DNA of 64,000 bases from Butyricicoccus pullicaecorum (GTDB taxonomy: Bacteria; Bacillota; Clostridia; Oscillospirales; Butyricicoccaceae). Shown in pieces: positions 8,239 through 17,900 of this stretch; positions within the stretch are counted from its first letter, which is position 1, and the number at the start of each line of letters is the position of its first letter. The translations under genes and the position numbers were made by a program. The stretch covers positions 62,001-126,000 of the forward strand of contig JAGZIY010000002.1 in NCBI GenBank assembly GCA_018365995.1. Reading direction: 5' to 3'. A model generated the notes under the pieces. It had not been told where the DNA came from and did not search any database. It was given only the letters and a program-made list of their open reading frames with translations.

Positions 8239-10362
8239 TCACGATTTCAAAAAATGACCTGTCCATCTTTTGAACTGCTGTATCAGCTTCCCTGATTCTG
8301 GAGGGGCTTCCTCTGAGATATGCAGGGATTGCTTCATAAAATGCGCCTGCGAATCAAATGGTGTCTCGCTGTGTCTACGGCTATAAGTACCATCTGACAG
8401 CATCAAGCTGGACTTTGCCGTATCACGAAGCTGAGAATCCAAAATCCATTTCAGATGTTCACGCAGCTGCTCATGATACACCGGACAGGCAATCTCTACA
8501 CGGCGGTTCAGATTGCGTGTCATTAGGTCGGCAGAGGAAATGTAAAACTTAGCATTTTTGCCGCGTCCAAACTGATAGATACGCCCATGCTCCAAAAATC
8601 GACCAACCACACTGACAACATGGATATTCTCTGTATCACCAGAAAGACTCGGCAATACACAGCAGATGCCGCGAATCATCAGCTGAATCTCCACACCAGC
8701 ACGAGAGGCCTCCACCAGCTTATCAATCACTTCACATTCCGTAACAGAGTTTGCCTTAATACATATATACCCCTCTGTTCCCAATGCAATTTGCTGGTCA
8801 ATATTTTCCAGCAGCATTGTCTTGATTCCAAACGGTGACACACAAAGCTGCTTGTACACACCATCAAGCTTATTGACGGGCATATTTCTAAAAAATGCCG
8901 CTGCATCTTCTCCAATAGACGAATCAGCAGTCATCAAACTCAAATCGGTGTACATTGCGTTTGTCTTTTCATTATAATTCCCTGTGCCGATTTGGGTCAG
9001 ATAGCTGGTTTTGTTATGGGTGCGAAGCGTGATAAGGCAAATTTTGCTATGACATTTGAAGCCCTCCGTACCGTAAATGACCTGACAGCCAGACTCCTCC
9101 AACATTCTCGACCACGTGAGATTATTTTCCTCATCAAAACGGGCGCGCAGCTCCATCAGCACCAGCACCTCTTTCCCGTTCTCTGCTGCGCGGCAGAGTA
9201 TCTGCGCAATTTTAGAGGACGATGCAAGCCGATAAATCGTGATTTTGATGGACAGCACATGAGGATTCTCCGCCGCTTCATTCAGCAGGCGCAGAAATGG
9301 GTCTACGGTGTCATAAGGATAAAACAGCAGACGATCCCTTTGCTGTATCTGCGAAATCATAGATTGTTCCTGTTTGAGATCCTCTGCCCAGCGAGGACGA
9401 TAGGGCGGATATAACAGACGTACAGAAATCTCCTTTGGCAGTTCATCAGCAAGACGAAATACATAACGCAGATTCAGTGGGCAGGTATCTGCAAAGACCT
9501 GATACATCTCCACATGAACAATCGCAGATAAAACCTTCTGAAATTCGGCGGATACTGGCATACTCAACTCCAACCGTACAACAGCCAGATGGTCACGCCG
9601 TTTGAGGAGTTTTTTCATCTGCCGGCGGAAATCCTCCTCATTATCGTCAAACTTTTCATCATCGAAGCTGATGTCTGCATTGCGGGTCACTGCAAGCATA
9701 CAGCTTTCCTGTACGGTGTAAGAGTCAAATAATGTTGGCAGCCAATGCAAAAGAATGTTTTCTGTTCGCACAAATCGGGTTCCGTCTGCCAGCAGAAGAT
9801 AGGGCGGCAGGCTGTCCGGTACCGGCACAATCCCCACTGCTCGGTGACCCTTTTTATTCTCCAGACGTGCAGCAGCATAGAGTCGTTTGTTGACCAGATG
9901 CGGCACCGGGTGGTTGGGTGCAATCAGAATGGGAGACAGTACTGGCAGCATCTCATTTTTGAAAAAACGGTGAATCTGCTTCATATCTCCCGCCGTCAGG
10001 GATTCCGGTAAAACATCTTGAATTCCGCTGCGATGCAACTCACCCATAACCGCAGCATAGATTTGTTCTTTCATAGAAAGCAATTCCGGAACTGCCTGAT
10101 AAATATGATGCAGCTGCTCCGCCGGTGTCCAGCCAGTCTTGCTGTCCCTATCATCAGGCATCATACGGGCAAGATCAAAGAGACTGCCCACACGCACCAT
10201 GAAAAATTCGTCCAAATTGCTGGAAAAAATAGAGACGAATTTCAACCGTTCCAATGCAGGAACAGCCGTGTCCGCAGCCTCCTCCAGAACACGCCGATTG
10301 AAGCGCAGCCAACTCAGTTCACGATTTTGCGTGTAGTGATATTTTATAGTATTTTCTGACAT
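8239..10362 (-). CDS. ppk: Polyphosphate kinase 1
   Basis: Reversibly polymerises the ATP gamma-phosphate into inorganic polyphosphate. The 707-residue product has the N-terminal domain opening YTQNRELSWLRFNRRVLEEA with FSSNLDEFFMVRVG, and the usual head domain. The catalytic domains follow, with the autophosphorylated His438 in GFKCHSKICLIT and the TQIGTGNYNEKT block. The C-terminal domain contains GICCVLP and NRRVEIACPV. Length and motifs are complete. The start overlaps the ppx gene by 19 bp, so synthesis and degradation of polyphosphate are encoded together on the minus strand. Confidence 0.96.
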   Translation of the reverse strand: MSENTIKYHYTQNRELSWLRFNRRVLEEAADTAVPALERLKFVSIFSSNLDEFFMVRVGSLFDLARMMPDDRDSKTGWTPAEQLHHIYQAVPELLSMKEQIYAAVMGELHRSGIQDVLPESLTAGDMKQIHRFFKNEMLPVLSPILIAPNHPVPHLVNKRLYAAARLENKKGHRAVGIVPVPDSLPPYLLLADGTRFVRTENILLHWLPTLFDSYTVQESCMLAVTRNADISFDDEKFDDNEEDFRRQMKKLLKRRDHLAVVRLELSMPVSAEFQKVLSAIVHVEMYQVFADTCPLNLRYVFRLADELPKEISVRLLYPPYRPRWAEDLKQEQSMISQIQQRDRLLFYPYDTVDPFLRLLNEAAENPHVLSIKITIYRLASSSKIAQILCRAAENGKEVLVLMELRARFDEENNLTWSRMLEESGCQVIYGTEGFKCHSKICLITLRTHNKTSYLTQIGTGNYNEKTNAMYTDLSLMTADSSIGEDAAAFFRNMPVNKLDGVYKQLCVSPFGIKTMLLENIDQQIALGTEGYICIKANSVTECEVIDKLVEASRAGVEIQLMIRGICCVLPSLSGDTENIHVVSVVGRFLEHGRIYQFGRGKNAKFYISSADLMTRNLNRRVEIACPVYHEQLREHLKWILDSQLRDTAKSSLMLSDGTYSRRHSETPFDSQAHFMKQSLHISEEAPPESGKLIQQFKRWTGHFLKS

Positions 10363-11234
10363 AAATATCCTTCCCGGACACCATATTTGCTAACAACCAG
10401 CTGCTGTGCTCCAAACAAATGAAATACATGCTGCAAAATCAGCACACCTGGCACCAATGTGTGAATACGCTCTGCTTCCAGCCGCAGGATTAAGTCGCTG
10501 GCATCTTTCTTTCCACTGCACAGAAATTTGCACAACCCGTCCAGCTGCTCACCGGTTATGGTGCGGCAGTCTTTTGAGCACTTATAGTAGTACCGTGCCA
10601 TCTTGAGTGCTGCCCGTGCAGTGCCTCCGACACCGACCAGCAAGGGACGAGACTCCGGAGTGTTCTTGCCTATCTGAATCGTCTGCAAAATTTCTTGCCG
10701 CAAGCGCTTCAGCGAGCCCGTCCCCGGCAGTATCTTTTTCACGCAATTTCGATAAAGACTGAGCGAACCAATGGGAAAACTGGCAAAATCCACTGGATTT
10801 CCCTGTTCAAATGTGACAATCTCTGTACTGGCACCGCCAATATCCAGAAATGCGCCGCTGGTCAGATGTAGCTCCTGCATTGCGCCTGCATAGCCCAGAA
10901 CGGCCTCTTCCTCACCCGAAATCACTTCTACTGTATAATCTGTGGCTGCATGAATCACAGACAAAACCTGCGCCGTGTTGGAAATATTGCGCAGAGAAGC
11001 CGTAGCAAAAACATTGACATGTGCAATCTCCAATGTCTGTAATATGCTTCGGAATGTCAGCAGTCCCGCACAGGCACATTCCATCCCCTCCGCGCTCAGC
11101 TTTCCGTCCTCCACATAGCCCGCGAGTCCTGCCATAATTTTTTCACGAAAAAGGATTTTGAAACTCTTGTCATGTGTTTCATAAAGGGTCAGCCGGATTG
11201 AGTTCGAGCCGATGTCAATGACTGCCTGCTTCAT
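10344..11234 (-). CDS. ppx: Exopolyphosphatase, Ppx/GppA family
   Basis: ASKHA-fold phosphatase that removes terminal phosphates from polyphosphate (or pppGpp in the GppA subgroup). Motifs: the phosphate-1 loop AVIDIGSNSIRLTLYE at residues 4-19, FATASLRNISN, VISGEEEAVLGYAGA (catalytic Glu region), and the phosphate-2 loop FLDIGGASTEIV. The 296-residue length matches the short Ppx form without a C-terminal HD domain. It overlaps ppk downstream and the DUF4177-like gene upstream (4 bp), which argues for exopolyphosphatase as the main activity. Confidence 0.92.
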   Translation of the reverse strand: MKQAVIDIGSNSIRLTLYETHDKSFKILFREKIMAGLAGYVEDGKLSAEGMECACAGLLTFRSILQTLEIAHVNVFATASLRNISNTAQVLSVIHAATDYTVEVISGEEEAVLGYAGAMQELHLTSGAFLDIGGASTEIVTFEQGNPVDFASFPIGSLSLYRNCVKKILPGTGSLKRLRQEILQTIQIGKNTPESRPLLVGVGGTARAALKMARYYYKCSKDCRTITGEQLDGLCKFLCSGKKDASDLILRLEAERIHTLVPGVLILQHVFHLFGAQQLVVSKYGVREGYLCQKIL

Positions 11235-11440
11235 TCTGTCTCACCAGCAGTCTCCGCAGCCTGTTGCAGCTGTGTATTGTCCAGCGCACGAAATACCAAA
11301 ATCGCCTTTCCGGAGCCTGTCACAGAGAACGTCACCAGCTTCCAGCCTTGCTGTGCCATTTCATTTGCCCTTTGCTCAATTGCCACAGCCATCTTTTTTG
11401 TTTTGAGCGCATCTTCGATTACAACCGTTTTGTAAATCAT
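11231..11440 (-). CDS. DUF4177-like small protein
   Basis: A 69-residue protein starting MIYKTVVIEDALKTKKM; GAGGGA six bases upstream of ATG 11440 decides the start, though ATG 11464 and 11446 are in frame too. The pattern (YKTV ... IEQRANEMAQQGWKLVTFSV ... ILVFRA) is that of DUF4177, a small alpha/beta family of unknown function. The C-terminal tail is Gln/Ala/Glu-rich. It overlaps ppx by 4 bp and appears to be the first gene of the polyphosphate operon. A possible -10 (TATACT on the minus strand, 11582-11587) lies upstream; the rest of 11441-11744 holds no gene. Confidence 0.7.
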   Translation of the reverse strand: MIYKTVVIEDALKTKKMAVAIEQRANEMAQQGWKLVTFSVTGSGKAILVFRALDNTQLQQAAETAGETE

Positions 11441-11694
11441 ACACATTCCCTCATCTCTGTTCATCGAAATCCCATCTCCTGCCTCACAGAAAATCACCAG
11501 AAGGATAGCAGTCATCGGGTTTGTTTGCTGCTCGGCGTGGAATTTCAAAAGTGTGTCTCTGCTTTTCTGTATTCATTATTTAGTATATCAAGGAAATGTA
11601 AATGCTGCGACTATAACTGCGTAAAATAAAAGCAAAATTTCGACAGCTTTCGATATGGTCTTTCTTCCAACCCGCATCGCAAGGCAGTTCAACT

Positions 11695-11740
11695 AAAATG
11701 TGGAGAGCTGTTATAAAACAACTCTCCACATTTTAGTTTA
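11695..11740. terminator. Bidirectional terminator-like hairpin
   Basis: AAAATGTGGAGAG and CTCTCCACATTTT form a 13-bp stem with T runs on both strands. It closes the exporter operon transcribed from the right, just after the double-glycine peptide gene. Confidence 0.85.
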
Positions 11741-11744
11741 GAAC

Positions 11745-11903
11745 TCAGATTTTTGACTTCGTGTCCTCACTGATATCTACCGTTGGGGTGTAGACAACAT
11801 CTTTTAAAGATCCTCCCGCGACCTGCTCCAACTTCTCAATATCAAGCTCCTGCATCTCCTGCTCCTCTGCCTCTTTGTTTAGATTCTTCATTTCTTTTTC
11901 CAT
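11745..11903 (-). CDS. Double-glycine leader peptide precursor (52 aa)
   Basis: A 52-residue peptide from ATG 11903, preceded by AGAAAGG; the frame extends upstream to 11942, but only by overlapping the end of the giant gene. The leader is acidic and helical and ends LDIEKLEQVAGG (Gly-Gly at residues 30-31), the signature cut by C39 peptidases of bacteriocin and pheromone exporters. The predicted 21-residue product starts SLKDVVYTPTVDISED and ends TKSKI. It has no Cys and a net charge near -1, so it is not a typical lantibiotic, sactipeptide or cationic class II bacteriocin. It lies 22 bp after the SLH protein in the operon that encodes the matching exporter. Its role as pheromone, bacteriocin or surface ligand is inference. 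Confidence 0.72.
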   Translation of the reverse strand: MEKEMKNLNKEAEEQEMQELDIEKLEQVAGGSLKDVVYTPTVDISEDTKSKI

Positions 11904-11925
11904 AATTTTATCAACCTTTCTAAAA

Positions 11926-14900
11926 TTATTGTATGATGCCACTTTTTGATATATTTTCTATATATCTCTGGAGAATTGCAGCTGCCTCTGCACGTGTTGC
12001 ACTGCCCTTTGGATCTAAGATACCATTGCCTTTACCGGAGATTAGTCCTGAACCAACTGCCCAAGAGAGACTTGTGGTTGCCCAATCTGAAATTTCTCCT
12101 ATATCTGTAAATTGCGACATATCTACAGATTTTGACTCTTTATCCCCCTTATAGACAGCATAACGCTCCATAATCGCCGCAAACTGTTCACGGGTGATTT
12201 GGTCATTTGGCGCAAATGTTCCTTCTGAATAGCCCTTTACAATCCCGTTCAGGCTTGCCCAATAAACGGCATCACCATACCAGCTTTCAGCCGCAACATC
12301 TGTAAACGAATTATTTGAAATTCGATTTATATCCAAATCTCTTTCCAAACGATAGAGTACCGTTACCAGCATTGCTCTTGTTAATTTGGCGTGTGGTTCA
12401 AAACTCGTGTCTGTCATGCCCTTGAAGATATTGTTCTCGCAGACATATCGAACGCTGTCAAAGAACCAGTCATTGCTCGATACATCACTGAATGGGTTTG
12501 ACCATGTTCCGGTCGATGGCGTAGTTGGCTCGTTCAGTTCTTCTTCTTTTTTGGGTTCCTCTTTATCGGAATCATCATCAGAATCATCGGAATCGCTGCC
12601 AGAGGAACCACCACCAGAGCCTGTACCAGTTTCGTTTACGATTACATCTACAACTACGGTGTGATACAGCGTCGATGGTATGGTCTTGAGTACGTCACCA
12701 TGCTCCAATGTTCCATCGTATCGGAATACGATGTTTTGCGTAGACGGAACGACATAACCTGTCAGACGAGCCGTACCGTTTCCAGCGGCAAACAAAGTGT
12801 TGTCTTCTCTTATATATACAACATCTGAATTGTCGGTTTTCCATATAACCGTAACTTCGTCACCTGCTGTACCTTCGATCTCCGTCCCAATTTCAATATC
12901 CTCAAAGCGCTTTGCATAAATTCTATCACTGCCCTTTAAGGATACATTGGTAACTTTACGCATTGTTTCGATTGCTTGGGCATCAAAATTTTTGTGTGCT
13001 GTCGCTTCCAGTGTAATAATATCCTCTCCGCCAGTTCGTACCACCGCAATAATATCTGCCGCACCGTCATCACCATCTATCGCAAAGGCGCTGTCAGGAA
13101 TTTGAACAACTTCTTCAATCGCCACCGATGTGTTTTCAGCAATACTATTCACAGTGTATGTATCGATGAACGTATCTACGATATTTTGCTTTGCGGTATA
13201 GAGTGTTACTGTGACTTCTGGAGAAGCGACATTACCCTTATTTCTAATCGGAATATACAGAGCATGTCCGTCTGTGTTTTCTATTAGAGATGCATCGCCA
13301 TCAGAAACAAGATTGTACTCCTTGACCACCCGCATTTCCTGCCGAATCGGTGTTCCGCCTTCAACTGTAATATCCGCGCAGAAAGTAAGATCATCACGAA
13401 TCTCAGCAATCGCAGGAACATTGACCGATGCCTGCAACGTCTTTCCAGCACCCCAAACACCTTCTACTGTCTGTGTTCCGAGTTCTGTCACTGTACCATT
13501 AGATACCATTGTGAATCTAAAGGTGACCGGTTTGTCAATAAATCTTGTACCCTCATTTTTCACTGTTGAGGTCAGAACGAATCCTGTATTCGGATATACA
13601 TATTCCGTGTTCACTGCAAGTGCATTTTCATCGACTGTTACAGCCTTTGAATACGGCGTATGAGTCAGCATGACAAGACTTGTATCGTTATCATCCAGCT
13701 TCTTGCTGTCACCATCTGTGATATAAGGAGTCTTTGATGATACAACATAAAGCTTTCCGTTCATAACGGCTGCATCAGCATTTCTGTACGATACATCTTC
13801 TGCGTTTGTTAGCTTAAATGCCTCGCTCCAGTCTGAATTTCGCGAATTCTTATCAGCCGCTTTCGTACCCGTAGACGGATTGCAGTCAAAAATAGATGTG
13901 TATACCTGTCTGGAACCATTCTCATCAGAATTTGTCCATGTCAAATACATGCTTTCGTTTTGATCCACGTCAACACTATAATTGTTTACATATCCGTCCA
14001 ATTTCACAGCATAGGACGGCATAATCTTGATGGTTTGCTCTGCTGCTGGAATAACAGTTCCATCGTTCGATGTCGTTTCCTGAACTGTTGTTTTATATTC
14101 CAGCTTGTAGTACTCAGAGGAGCCTTCCTGAACCTTTGTATACTTGTTGTTTGAGATAATATCGCTTACTTCAAAATAGGCAATACCACTCTGTTCTTCG
14201 CCTTCACCTTCTCCCAATTTTCCGACAGCAGAATAGAACAGGAATGTTTCATCTTTGTATCGACCAAATTTTGGTGTCTGATAAGCACCCGGCTCCGGCG
14301 TCATTTTTATAATATGCGTGAAATCATTTTGCTTAAAATTATAAATCTGCATGAATACATCTCGGTCTTCTACGGTATTCAAATCCTTATCATAGTCAAC
14401 CGTCCATGCATATAGCGCCAGCCCATTGTAAGAAATTGCATCTGAATCAATGATTCTGAGCATTTCTTGGCTCGTCTTATCAATTCTTGTGTCAAGGAAT
14501 CGCTGCCCATACCAGTTCGATTTATATGCATCTTTGTCTACAACGCCCTCAAGCTCCTTGTCTGTATAGCTTGACTCATCATTCCATTTCCCATTTTCAT
14601 AGAAGCGGTATGCAATAACCGATGCAGCAGTAGTAAGATCTGTCAAGGTTTTGGCATCTTCATACTCAGTTTTGGTGTAGTAGAGTATCAGTCTGTCGCT
14701 TGTACTGTCATACGCAGCTTTCGGTTCAACGTCTGCAGCAATATCCTGCTGTGTTTTATGTGTCAGCTGCGTCACCTGTTCAAAGCGTTCGCTCTGCTTG
14801 TCGAAGAACACCGTCTTGATATCCAGCGCGGACAAAGCCTGCTGCGTTGTTGCATTGTTCTCAAACTTTTGGTCTGCCGAGGACCATGAAATCAGCAGCT

Positions 14901-17900
14901 TATCTCCCAAATCAAATACATTCGGGTAATCATCTAGCGTTCCATCATCGTCTACCAGCTTTGGCTGTGACCATGTTGTGCCATCATATATGGAGTAAAA
15001 CAGACCAGTTCGATCCACATCACCTCTTGACGGCACATCACCGATGAATGTCATAAACATCTTGCCATCGCCAATCGGTGTAAGCGTTGTCTTTGCACTT
15101 GGATATATTCCGCTTTGCAAAGTCATTTCCTCTGTATTACCCGCATCAATATCAAGAAGTGATATAGAATCATTTCTGCCATTCCATCTCGATTCATTTG
15201 CAAGATAATCTCTTGTTGTCTGTACCGATTGGATTCGGTCATCTTCCGCGCTCAAAAGATCCGGAATGAGGTCGGGTTCGATATGTCCGTCGGCATTCTC
15301 CGAAAACAGCTTGACGGTCTGTTCCTTTGTTGCATTAGAGTAGACCTCAAATGAAAGCACCTTGATATAATAATCAAAGTTATATGTCATATCACCGTAC
15401 ATGCGGTGTCCTAACGAACCTGCATTCAGTCCAAATTCAAAATCCATATCAAAGTTGAAGTTCGCATGTCCACCCAATTCAATAATTGCGATCTCTACGC
15501 CAAGTCCAAGCGAAATATTCGGATCGAGCATCAGATATGCCTTTCTGTTGACATGCTCTATTTCTTCGAATAATCCGAATGTATCCGGACTGTACTCGAC
15601 CTTATTGGTGTTCCATGTCGAATCTCCTGTGTAATCAGTTTTGAGTTGGAATATGCCAGTAATATTTCCATTCAGTCCAGCCGTGATAATGACGTTCATT
15701 CCAATGGGCAAGGTGATCGTTATTTTTCCGTCCACATCAAAGTCAAACCCTACAATGAAATCCAGTTCTTCAAAGAAGTATTTGTATTCACCATCTACAT
15801 TTCGGCTTGTTAGCTGCATGGCAAATACCATTTTGGGGGAAAGTTCCCATGAGAAGGATTTTGCCGTTTTATATCCTCCCCCATCAGGTTTTTGACCGTT
15901 TTTGTCCAATGCCTTTTTCGCATTCTGCTTTGTCTCTTCACTCTTGCTCTGGTCAGGCTCCTCCTCACTCTCCGCACCGAAGGTCTTTACCGCACTCTTA
16001 TAGTCACCAAATTGATAAGTTGTCATCTGATACTTATACTTATTGGAGTCCATTCCCGGTGGAGTAACATCTTCCGTTACAGGTTCGTCAAAGCCAATCT
16101 TACCTAACGATACGTTGCCAAGCGGGTCACCAATCAGCTCTACCGCACTGCTGTATGTGTCTTCGAGCAGTTCACTGCCAATCAGCGGGAACAAAAAGGT
16201 TCTGAGATTAAGCGGCGTAACAAAGTCATACCCCAAATCTATTGATTTATAGGACTTACCATTCTGGTCTGTGAAGGAAACGTATATTCTGTCACCCGAA
16301 TCCAGTACAGCCTTGGGATTGAAGCTTATCGTTGCTGTTCTGTTTGCAAAGCTATTGGTAAATCTTGCATCTTCTGAACAATCAATAGTTGTGCCATTTA
16401 CCTTATGGATAGAGAATTTTGCACCCACAGGCTCAATCGTACCATTGCTTTCGACCTCGGCGGTTATATGCAGTGTGTCATCTTTGACATTGACAGCGGT
16501 ACCATTTATTTTATTGGTTACATCATCTGCATATCTTATGCTCAATGCTTTTGGCTTGAAACACTCATATGCCGGAAGTGTGAGATATAGATTATTTATC
16601 AACGCGGTAGCAGGATACGCAGTTCCATTGTCATCTACCAGAATACTAACCATTCCTGAGCGTGGAACATTTTTAACCTCTATGGCAAAGTGACCCGTCT
16701 CATCTGTAAATCCAGCGGTTCCCGCAATACTTACCTGTGCAGCCTTAACTGGTGTTACATCGAGTTGTCTATTATGTACTACTTCGTAAAAGCTTCCGTT
16801 TTCCCGTTCTACTCTTCCTTTCACTATCGTTGGTGTATTGTTATTCTTTACAAACTCATAATAATATTTTGTGTTACTCTGCACAATATCGCGGGACAAT
16901 ATATCACCGAAAATCGGATTATACAGATTCTGAAACTTTTTTGTGCTTTCTGTCTGCTCGTTGATATTTGGATCGGAGCTTGCATCTATCATTCCGTTTA
17001 CATTTTTAATATCTCCGGTTCCATTCGTCCACTTGACATAATATCCATCTGGTGCTGTTGCGCGCAGTGTCCAGAGCATGCCCGGATAAACTGTTTTGAT
17101 ATGGATATCACCGTTTTTATTGGAAGCGAGCATTTCTTCCGCCTTCTGCGCGGTTGACGGCTGGAGAAATGCGCGCCCTGTCAGGTCATCTACCACCTTA
17201 TCCGCATTCGGCATATACGCAACATTCATTCCGTCATTCTCTGTTCTCGGATAAAAGCTCATATTTTCAGAAAGAACATATGTCATTCTTTCTGGAGTAT
17301 TGCTGTCAGAATAAATCACGTGATCAGATTTTGACCAAATATCTATCATGAATCCTGTAAGGGTCTTATTTTGAGCAGCAACTGCGCGAACCTTTATTTT
17401 GGAGTTCATTGGGAAAGTATACTTATTATAATATCCCCTTGAGCCCCAATCACGATAGCTTTCCGCCTGTTTACTGTTCATATTGGCAATATACGTGTTT
17501 TCATCATCCGTATTATGAATATGAAGTGTTATTGTTTTTTGCTTAAATTTCGGCATTACCTTGATTGTTACATTACGTCCGAATGTTTTATCAATGCGCT
17601 CTGCCAGACTCTGATTTGCGCTTGTGCCGCTTGCAGGTATCCAGAGTGTCTTATCTGTATACCAATTGTCCTTATATGGATATTTGGTCTCTTTTCTGTA
17701 AAGACTGTCATTATCCTTTGTATAAAGATATACACCCTCCAACTCTATGCCATACTTTGCATCAAGCTGCGGATTTGTCGAAACAGGTTTTATCGTTTGA
17801 TTTGCATTCGCATAAAAACCACTTACTTCATTACCTGCGTTATCCACCAGCTTTACGGATGGAGTATAGTCATAATCATCTTGACCATCTGTATACGCAA

